This document shows positions 55,601 through 64,000 of a stretch of DNA of 64,000 bases, piece after piece; the first letter of the stretch is position 1, and every line of letters starts with the position of its first letter. The stretch comes from Lutjanus erythropterus (Eukaryota > Chordata > Actinopteri > Lutjaniformes > Lutjanidae). The DNA is taken from the NCBI GenBank assembly GCA_020091685.1, contig CM034600.1, forward strand, positions 10,752,428 to 10,816,427. Direction: 5' to 3'. The translations under genes were made by a program, and so were the position numbers. The notes under the pieces were generated by a model. It was not told where the DNA came from and did not search any database. It saw nothing but the letters and a program-made list of their open reading frames with translations.

Positions 55601-58192
55601 AAATCAAATGAAGACAGAACTACTTTCACTTTGACATCGTGCTACATTCATGTAATGATGTGCTGTACAGTGTCGTTACGTATGTCTAAGCCGACACTAG
55701 ACGAGGATGGGGATTCAGTGAAGTAATGCACTGCAGTTTGTCGTGATTTTTCAGGTTGCACAAGTCTTATGCACTCTTTGAATATGATTTGCCCCTAAAT
55801 CCAAAATACTTCCAAACAACAGATGATAATCTGTTCAAGGGTCTAGCGTTACTGAAGGCAAGGTGATATATTGCAGTTGTTTAAATCTCATTTTTAGCAA
55901 AACTGTCCCTGTAGGTCTATAAAGAACACACACACTTTTTCCTGCCTCTGTTTATGTTGTTACATTAGAGTGTAATAGTCAAATGGCTGAAGAGAGATTA
56001 CAACAATGCCACAAATCTTTGCATGTAAGCTAGTAATTAAAGATACAGTGTTCTTGACAATTGATACAGCATCACAAAACATAATTTTGTGACACGTGTA
56101 TCCATTTTTTCATGCATCTCTACACAACATCCAGGAAATTTTGCACATGCTGCCAATGCAGGGTGGCTGGCAGTTACCTTAGGAAGTGCTTGATTTGATA
56201 TGCAGCAGGATTTTCTATGACATATTTCAGACATCAGTCTTGCCATCAATCATGTTAATTTAATTGCGGGAAGCCAAAACTGTGATCCAGATTAGTATTC
56301 AATTGTGCAGCCCTGTACAACATTATTCAACTTTTGAGCAAGCGTCTTTCCACCTGTAATGTAATAACACACAATGACAACACAGATGTAATTACAGTGT
56401 GTCTTGTTGCTCTAAGACGTGTGATGATTTGCAGGCGTGAGATGATGCCTCTTCTGTCCCTCATCTTCTCTGCCTTGTTCATCTTATTTGGAACTGTGGT
56501 CATACAAGCGTTCAGGTTGGTTGCTTTTACCGTGCACTTTCCTCTCAACCTCCTTCAATTAGTGTAGACACAGTATAAAGAAAGCTAAAAAGACAAACCA
56601 AAGAAAACAAAGTAATAATGCTATTAATTTTACTCCTCTACACCTGTGCATTCCTTGTGGGCAAAACGTTTCTGTGTGTTTTTCAGTGACTCAAGTGATG
56701 ATAAACAGACTAAACCAAAGGCAAAAGATGGAACAAAAGCTGAAAATGGGTCACCAGGAACCGGTAGTGCTTCAAGGCAAGGATACATTTATAATTAATG
56801 TATTTTATAGAGTGCAGGATTTGTCATCATATTTTTAAGTTTTCACTTTTGCTGCTGATTTTTAGTCGGCCTCCCAAGAAGAATTTTGTGGAGGTGACGG
56901 AGCTGACGGATATCACTTACATGAGCAACCTGGTGAAGCTGAGGCCGGGACACATTAACATAGTGCTGGTTCTCACTGACGCCTCCAAGAACATCCTGCT
57001 TAGCAAGTTTGCCAAAGAGGTCTACTCCTTCACAGGGTAAACTAAACATTTACTTTTCCTTGTGTGGCACAAATGACATCCATTATATGAAGTGTTTGTC
57101 ATATTAAAGGACCAGTTTGTAGGATTTAGTGGCGTCTAGCGGTGAGTAATGTCCTGCTTTGCACAAGGTCAGCAACAGAACAGATTTTAGCCACTTAAAC
57201 ACCTTTGCTGTTAGCCTTTTCTGACGGGAATTGGCTGTTATAGAAGCCAGATATCTCTCTCTTTTCTCACCAACCAGACTCCATAGGCGAAATCAGTAAT
57301 TTCACCTGGCAGAACACGGGAGCTGCTGGTCTACCTCTGCCACAATCAGTTAGTTTGTGTTATTGTGGGACTTTGGTCTTTTAAAAGGTGAGTTTGGATT
57401 AACTGAAGTCACACAATAACACTAACAAATCAAGGCGGAGGTAGACCAGCAGCTCCTTGTTCTTTTAGGTAAAATTACAGATTTTGCCCATGAAGTCAGC
57501 AGTGTCCAGTCAGAAAAGGCTCTCTCTGCTTCCCCAAACTGTGGGCGTGCTGTCCGGCATCTGCTGTAAGTAATTCACTGACTGTAGATAAGTACTTCAA
57601 CCCCACATTAAATAATGCAAACTATCCCTTTAAGCTAAATAAACTATTTCAAATCTTGTTGGATTAACTGGAAAATGCAATGAACCTTTAAACAGTCATG
57701 TTTATAGATTCTTCATCACATTCGTTCTTTCAACTGTCTCCTAGGAGCCTGACGCTGCATTTCTCCTTCCTGAATATTGACAAGCACAGCCAGTGGATGA
57801 ACACTCTGCTGGAATATGCCCAGGATGCCACACAGATCGATGCAGACGAGGATGACGGAGGACACCACAAGATGGACTACACCGGCTACGTGCTGGCACT
57901 TAACGGCCACAAAAAGTACCTTTGTCTGTTTAAGCCAGTCTACACTGGGGAAGACCTCGACAGCAAGTCGTCTGAGGATGAAGGAGGCACTTCAGGGGGG
58001 AGGTCGAGGTCCAGTTCCCGGGATGAACACCCTCCGCGCAAATCCAACCGATCCCGCAACATATCCACCCTGCAGATCCATCACAAACTGGACCGCCTGG
58101 GGTTGTGGATGGAAAGGCTCATGGAAGGCACTTTACCTCGCTACTACATCCCCGCCTGGCCGGGACTGGACAAGATCACTCCCAGTAAATAG
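49660..58192 (+). CDS. dnajc16: DnaJ homolog subfamily C member 16 (DNAJC16), complete
   Basis: ER-membrane J-domain protein with a thioredoxin-like region; reported to affect autophagosome size. Fourteen coding exons: 49660-49832, 49919-49985, 51288-51612, 51714-51898, 52598-52702, 52809-52967, 53090-53220, 54209-54392, 54598-54777, 54898-54974, 56435-56515, 56687-56776, 56866-57036, 57745-58192. Phases join to 791 residues; human is 782. The ATG at 49,660 opens a signal peptide (MSVQLAVVVLLSVLLTGATHA). The J domain spans about 31-95 with HPD at 59-61. A thioredoxin-type motif, SDWCFSC, puts cysteines near 168 and 171. One membrane span lies near 533-553 (LLSLIFSALFILFGTVVIQA). A cytosolic tail ends RYYIPAWPGLDKITPSK. 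The intron after exon 12 needs a GC donor (AAG|GCAAGG). Introns carry several repeats, and AATAAA at 58,316 may end the mRNA. Confidence 0.95.
53243..54165. repeat. Interspersed element filling the DNAJC16 intron after exon 7
   Basis: The left end is CACCAGTGTTAATTTTATTT followed by TAGTCAGTC. The right part has TTTCACTGGTGAAAAAACAT, CGTTGACGAACATTGTG and AAAATTATTAGTCGAGGA, roughly inverted relative to the left. Words such as TTAGTCGACAAAAGTAGG are typical of a dispersed fish DNA element. Only short AT-rich frames exist inside. Confidence 0.45.
57108..57633. repeat. Repeat block in the last DNAJC16 intron (AAAGGATAGTT family and neighbour)
   Basis: It begins AAAGGACCAGTTTGTAGGAT then TTAGTGGCGTCTAGCGGTGA, a dispersed fish repeat. 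From 57,381 an inverted-repeat unit starts TTAAAAGGTGAGTTTGGATT and ends ATGCAAACTATCCCTTTAA at 57,633. The interior (tcagtaatttcacctggcag) matches the block at 277-991 in sequence order. Confidence 0.55.
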
Positions 58193-60700
58193 ATGAAGGC
58201 GGGGTGGGAAGGACTTAGTATTTATCTACTGTCACACTCCCCTCGTGTTAGGCTAGAGCTGCCTTTGATGCACTTGAAATATTTAATAGTTACATATGTC
58301 TTTTAAAGTTGGGTCAATAAATATTACAAACTTGGCTTTAGTGCAACTACTGTGGGACAGGTCTCTTAGTGTACCTCTCTGACACTCATCGCATGCTGTA
58401 TTTTATTCAGGCAAATGCTGCTGCTGCTACAGCCTTGTGAACAGAAAACAAAATCACTGTGGCCCCCTGTCCTCTCCTGCCTTCATGACCATCAGTCATA
58501 TCCACACACACTAAAGGCGGCAGGATAACTATCTTCGTCTTCATTGATGAATACTGTGAATAGAGATGCATGTCTCTTAACACTAAATGTCTTTTTTTTT
58601 ATGCATCTCAGCCCTTTTTGTTTTGCGTTACAGATTATGACCTGAATGCTGGCTCGCTTGTGCAATATAGTACTGCTGTAATGACAATGCCTTTTACCGT
58701 GGACCTCAAGGGTTTCTCCATGGTCTTCCTGATCATGTGATTAGATCAAAAGAAAATATTTGTTTTGTTACATGGAAATTGTTGGAGCTGCGGTTTAAAA
58801 CATACTTCACTACAAGCAAGAATTATTTAGCAGCCTTGGTCTATTTAACAACCTCAGTTATGCCAGTAGCTTTATGTAGCAAACATAACAAACAGGCTGC
58901 CCATTTATTTTTGTGAATGTTTTCCAAACGGCCACGATTGATTGATACATTATCATTATCGTGTTGAATTATGTAGACATGGAAGTTAAGTCAGACTTAG
59001 TGTGTGCTTGCTTGGTTTATTAACTTGTTTTGTCAACATTAAGTGTAAAAACGTCATTAATATAATTTTAATGGTACTATGTGATGTAAATATTGTACAT
59101 AATCATGTTATCTATAGGAACTGTATTTTACATGGGGGTACTGCTCATTTGTCCAACAGCTCATTATCCCAAAAACAAACACCAATTGCTCCAAAAATAT
59201 ACATTACCCTGCAGTCTGAATTGGCAAGGGGTTTGCCATTAAGGGGATAGTTCAGATTATTCGAAGTGTGGTTGTATGGTGTTTAAAGGGTTAGTTCGGA
59301 TTCAGTGAAGTCACACAATAACACAACACTCTCTGTTTTGACTGTAGTTATATACTTATTATGTGAACTTCTAATATGAGCCGAGAGAAATAGAAAACAG
59401 GTCGGTTTAAATCCACTTTCTATTCTACTTTATTCTGTTCATTGTTCAGTTCCATGTATGTGAATTATTAACGTTAAAAATACTTTCTGCTCCTGTTAAA
59501 CTAAACTCCATTCTAAAAACAGGTGTTTAAAGGAAGAGGCACAATTTTTTTTACAGTAAAACTTTTAGTTACACCGTGACTGACACTCTTTCTGATTCAC
59601 TTCGACCTACAGACTCAGTCGGCAAACAACTCACATACTCATTATCATCATTAATTAACCTTTGATACGTTACATGTATTTACTGGCCAGGCACTGCAGC
59701 ACTTGTTGTCACCAGACAAGTGAGGTAATGCGGCACCTTCAAAAAGTGCCGTGTTTATATATGAATTATTTCAAAAGTGGAGTCGGCTTCTATTAAATTT
59801 ATGTTTTCAATTACATATTTAATTTTAAAATAATTTGTTTGAGGGGTAAACTTTGTGTTGGGTGGACATGTTATTAGGGTTACGGTTCGTTTTTGAGCAA
59901 TGGCCGTTTGTTTTTAGGATAAAGGGCGGCCAGACAAATGGTCTTTCGGTCCAATAGGACATTTCTCTGACTATTGGAGTTTTGGAATAATGGGCTGTGG
60001 GTTCAATGGCATGGCACCTTAAAGAGTATGTAACTTGAAAGATTTGGTGAATGTTTTACATGGATTTATCAAAATGCTGTAGTTATTACTTTATGTTTTC
60101 ATTAAGATTTTCTTTTACAAGTAAATATAAAAAAAAAATGTCTGCTCCTGTCAGATGTTTCAGTACTTCTTCAGTAACACATTTATCCTCTTGTTGTTTG
60201 TTATAAAATGCTTTATGTTTGTTAATTAAAACAGGAAATTGTATTTTGCCTTTCTTTCCATCTTATTCAGCAGGACAGCCTGGTCATTTGACATTCATCA
60301 TTTGATGAGAATTATTGCCAAGTGTGTTATTGGACAGAGACACCTCCACTAGATTACATCCATGGCAGCCCAGGACAAAGTTTTCTCTAAATCCAACAAA
60401 GAATATTAGGCCTATACTGATTGAGACAAAAAGAAAAAGTTAATTTTTCAAATTTAATGTATTTTCAATATGTTGCAACCATACCCTGTTGAAACTGTCC
60501 ACAGGGTCAGGGTCAGTTGCAACATCTGACCTCTGATCAGATACTGTATGTTATATAAATTACATGAAAGCATGATTAAATGGTGTGGGTAAACAAGATT
60601 ACAAACTACTTTACAGTGAATGAACAACAAAACAAAGAAACAGCAAGTAAAACAGCACAAATGATTAAAACTGATTAAAAAAAATACAGAAGGTAAGAAG
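58193..60700. other. DNAJC16 3' UTR and downstream spacer
   Basis: AATAAA at 58,316-58,321 is the first plausible polyadenylation signal. No open frame here resembles a known protein; the plus frame at 59,002-59,250 and minus frame at 60,454-60,714 are AT-rich. Partial ends of the AAAGGATAGTT family lie at 59,240-59,300 (GGGATAGTTCAGATT, GGGTTAGTTCGGATT). Confidence 0.55.
58316..58321 (+). terminator. Candidate polyadenylation signal of DNAJC16
   Basis: AATAAA lies 124 bases after the stop codon, followed by a T-rich and GTG-containing stretch. It is plausible, but later signals could also be used. Confidence 0.5.
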
Positions 60701-60911
60701 GAACCAAAGATCACAAGAGTTCGATGGATAAAATCGGTTCAAGTTAAAATGGCCAGAGCAGAGTGATAAAACCCTTTTGACTTTGATTAACAATTCACAA
60801 ACACCTTCCTATAAAAGGAGGTTTCAAGCAAGGATTTAGAAGAAGCTAATGAAGTAGCTTGTCTGATCTCAGTGGGGAGATTTTTTTCCCACAGTCTGGG
60901 AGTTCTTACAC

Positions 60912-61150
60912 AGTGATGCAGTTAGCACTTTGGCCTCACAGCAAGATGAAAACCCTGTTCAAATTCCGGTTCAGACAGGGCCTTGGTTTGTGGAGTTAGC
61001 GTGTTCTGCCCGTGCTCTGGTTTCCCTCACCATCGAGACCGTAACTGCTAGCTCAGGTCTTCAGTCAGTGTCCCTGACCAAGGTGCTGGCTTAGAGTTGG
61101 TGATGGTCCCTGGGCACTGGACAGCAGCTGCCCACTGCTCCAAGTACTGG
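60912..61150 (+). repeat. HE1/DANA-like tRNA-derived SINE, degenerate
   Basis: CAGTGATGCAGTTAGCACTT then TGGCCTCACAGCAAGATGAA resembles the head of the fish HE1 SINE. GTTCAAATTCC at 60,957 fits a B box. GTGTTCTGCCCGTGCTCTGG follows, as in the SINE body. Internal drift and loss are evident. Confidence 0.6.
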
Positions 61151-61744
61151 AACTGAGGTGTTAGTTAAGGTGTCTTATGTCTGCAGGGTGTTAGAAGCGT
61201 GTGTCTCATAATGCCGGATGTAAATGACGAGGCGCATATTTCTCTAAAATGAATGTGTTTTCTTTCCTAGGATACTGAAACAGGCATTGGAAGGATTCTG
61301 AAAATACAGAATACATGGGGAAATAAAGTGGCTGAAGCACATTCTTTAAAAAGGTACGGCACACTAAAATGTGTTTTTTGAGCTGTAAACTTCATGATAT
61401 GGATGTACTGTGATGAAACACATTATTTCTGGTGTTAATATTGACACTTATTACCAAATTTATAAAAATCATCAATTCATGGGAAATGGCTCGACACATC
61501 ATCTGGGAATACATGAAATTTTTATTTAAAAAAGAACATTAAAGCTCTTGAGTAAACTCCTCTTGGGTGTTTACTCAAGACGATACCGTTTAATTTAACT
61601 CAAATATCCTTGTTGAAGTAATAAAATCATCATGAAGGAGCAAACCCACAGGCAAGTCGCAGTATCAGAACCAACATCACTTGTTATATAATACGTCCCT
61701 GTACTTTTGGTCTGTGGCTGTGTCATTCATTTCATTTTAAGGCT

Positions 61745-61868
61745 GACCTAATAAATTCATTCGTTCATTTTCTGTAACCGCTTATTGCCGAAGGGTCGCG
61801 GGGGGCTGGAGCCTATCCCAGCTGACATTGGGAAAGAGGCGGGGTTCACCCTGGACGACCTAATAAAT
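61745..61868 (-). mobile_element. 5'-truncated L2-type LINE tail with perfect target-site duplication
   Basis: The 12-bp word GACCTAATAAAT occurs at 61,745-61,756 and again at 61,857-61,868. The 100 bp between them are a 3' tail in reverse: TCATTCGTTCATTTTCTGTA, ACCGCTTATTGCC, then GGGTCGCGGGGGGCTGGAGC and CTATCCCAGCTGACATTGGG. This is the signature of target-primed retroposition with severe 5' truncation. Confidence 0.85.
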
Positions 61869-63601
61869 GCTTATTTTAAATAACTGCTTCTTCAATGTGC
61901 TGCGAGCCCCAGAGCCTGGGTTCATATAAATAAATCAATTAAAGTGACTTCTTTGAAATAACACCAAAAGTCTGCTGCACCCAGGAAAGGTCCAAATTAA
62001 TTTTATTTAACCTGCTTGTGGTCCTCTTAACCTGCTGTTCTACAGAGTGTCTTATTTGTGCTGGAGGCATCAGGCGAAGTTCTGTATTGAACTTTGAAGT
62101 TTTCCAAGAAGGTGTGAACTGCCTACGTGTTTAAACAAAGCTGACACTGAATTAAAACAATTAAAAGTACTCAGATCCCTTGCAAAAGTGGAAGCACTGG
62201 TAAAATCATATAAAAGCACCCAAATACAAGTAAAAGTCCTTCATTCAAACTCCTACTTCAGTAAAAGTACAAAAGTACAAACGGGTAAAATATGGGAATA
62301 AAGAAACTGGTTTTATTACAACACAGAAAAAATTAAACACTTAAACCCAAATAACTTTTCCTCTACATTAAAGTTTCTGTTTTCTCAGTCCTCAGTCTGT
62401 TTGTAGAAACAATTCAGTCCTTCACAGTCCAAAGTTCAGTTTTATTTCTTCTCAGTTCACATTCATTTAAGTTCTCTTCAGTCCAGGTGTGTTGTGTGTG
62501 AAAGTGAATATTGTTGTTGTTGTTGTTGTTGTCGTTGTTGTTGTTGTTGTAGTGTGTTTGTTTGAGGTCTCAGGTATGCTATAATGCATTATGTTGGGAA
62601 GATTTAAAATGAAAAAATGCACAAATTGTTTCAAACGTGTTCTTCACTGTCAGCAGCTAAACATGCCTTTGTTAAAGACATAACAGGCTCTATCTTGTAC
62701 TGATTTAATTTAACTGAGGGGTATCCTGCCCTTTCCTGCCCCTTAAGCCAGCAGTGCACAACAGGATACACTTATCAGCTGTGAGGAGTGAGGAGACAGA
62801 TCTCCTAGTTTAAGAAGTGAACGTGCAAATGCACAAACTATATGGATACATAACTGGTTATGTCTTACACTGAAGCACCTTGAAATTATGTTATATTGTA
62901 TAATTCATTATTACCATCATAATTATTATAGAGACACAACAACAAAGACTGTGACCAGCACACACACAGCCCTCAGTCTGAGACTGCATCTGTGGACACA
63001 ATTCTGCACAAATTGTGAATAGTAGTTCTAGCATCTATTTATTCAATGTTTACCCACTGCCACTAAATAACCTGCAAAATGTGAAGAGTCTGCACAATGT
63101 GCATAACCTTAGTCTATTTTAAAGCTGTTATTACTGGTATTTGTCTGTTTCTGCTCCTATATATGTTTTATATATGTATTTTTATATGTCTATATTTTTC
63201 TGATCCATGGAGAGAAGCCAATCATAATTTCATTGTAACTGAGTATAGATAATCAAATGAACTCACGATGGAAAGAGCTGACTTCAAATCAAAAATAGGC
63301 TACAAATAAGATGGATAAAGGACTGAAAGAGCAACCAGATGGAGCAGAAAAGGTCAGTGAGAAAAAGTAGTTAGTTGGGTATAAAAACAGACGAGATAAA
63401 TTACTGACCAGATTGATTTGTTTATTGATTCATTCAAATCAAAGCCGATTGGTTGTCATTCTTTCACCAGTAATGTAAATCTGATTTGTCTTGGATCTTT
63501 CAGTAGTGATGTCATCGAGGCTTGACACACTGGTGGAAGTGACATCATCAGTCGGAATGTGACATCCTCATGGCAGAAGTGAGAGCACGTGGTGGAGATC
63601 A
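61869..63601. other. Intergenic spacer before the C-type lectin
   Basis: I see no gene here. It is AT-rich, with a GTT microsatellite (62,511-62,551), short AAAGTAC repeats (62,160-62,290), and presumably the 3' UTR of the lectin on the minus strand just left of 63,602. Confidence 0.55.
62511..62551. repeat. GTT/TTG trinucleotide microsatellite
   Basis: About 13 units of TTG with one GTC interruption. Confidence 0.95.
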
Positions 63602-64000
63602 TCACAGGGCCACAGCACAGACATAAGGTTTCTTGTCTGGGCAGTTAACGTCATTGGGCTTATCTTGAATTTAAAATGAAACAAACAAACAATTAGCACA
63701 GCAACATATTATTCCCATCATTATTTTCATGAGGATCATTTTTCTCAGAAAAAAACAAGCCTAATTGAAATAAGGAAGTAAGAATGCATTAGGTAATTTA
63801 TTAGAAAAGAAAAGTTGTCTTATCTTGAATATTTAAATCTGTCTGCAAAATCACAACCAAGAGGACAATAGATAATGAGTATTTACTATTCCAGTTCATC
63901 TCCAAGCAATGTTCCCTGTTGCCAGCATTGTCAGGCTGTCCCTTTGGGAAGATTTTGTACAGAAACTCACAACCATCACTCCACAACCATGAACCCTCCT
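63602..64000 (-). CDS. C-type lectin domain protein, C-terminal exons only (runs off right edge)
   Basis: Two exons are visible: from beyond the right edge to 63887, and 63663-63602 with stop TGA. The first reads EGSWLWSDGCEFLYKIFPKG then QPDNAGNREHCLEMNW. The second reads KPNDVNCPDKKPYVCAVAL. These are the second half of a C-type lectin fold. QPDN sits in the calcium/sugar loop, where QPD is associated with galactose specificity. EHCLEMN and the YVC ending carry the conserved disulphide cysteines, and PND occupies the usual WND position. The donor GTAAAT at 63,886 and acceptor TTCAAG at 63,664 join in phase. Fish have many small secreted lectins of this class (nattectin- and antifreeze-II-like), and the subfamily cannot be settled from this fragment. 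The calcium-binding WND tryptophan is replaced, so sugar binding is uncertain. Confidence 0.82.

Overview
The window looks like chromosomal DNA of a ray-finned (teleost) fish. The genes are intron-rich with GT-AG splice sites, single-copy vertebrate genes can be assembled exon by exon, there are fish-type lectins, and the introns and spacers are full of short fish-type repeats (inverted-repeat elements, hAT and Tc1-like remnants, an HE1-like SINE, an L2-type LINE tail). Nothing resembles a bacterial operon, CRISPR array or complete virus. All exon coordinates come from reading splice sites by eye and checking that phases join.

Layout, left to right: (1) 2,418-20,452, minus: the first 12 coding exons of CEP104 (618 codons); its 3' exons lie left of the window. 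An untranslated first exon is likely near 21,642-21,725. (2) 22,752-29,341, plus: complete LRRC47 (7 exons, 558 aa), head-to-head with CEP104 as in mammals. (3) 31,822-36,027, minus: a complete two-domain L-rhamnose-binding (SUEL-type) lectin of 218 aa. (4) 39,617-43,886, minus: a full exon set of caspase-9 carrying several small frameshifting deletions. (5) 44,775-46,397: repeat DNA including a decayed hAT transposase. (6) 46,457-48,385, minus: a second, truncated caspase-9 copy. (7) 49,660-58,192, plus: complete DNAJC16 (14 coding exons, 791 aa), head-to-head with the caspase-9 block. (8) 58,193-63,601: 3' UTR and repeat-rich spacer. (9) 63,602 to the right edge, minus: the last two exons of a C-type lectin.

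Two gene pairs that in human sit at 1p36.32 (CEP104/LRRC47) and 1p36.21 (CASP9/DNAJC16) are here neighbours, with a fish lectin gene between them.

The most notable feature is the caspase-9 locus. A tandem duplication copied the promoter and 5' half of the gene, so there are two copies and neither is intact as written. The left copy has all catalytic exons but only indel lesions, which could mean recent decay or consensus-sequence error. The right copy has a nonsense codon, an internal deletion that removes an exon, and no exon for the catalytic cysteine. I did not find a wholly new biological system.
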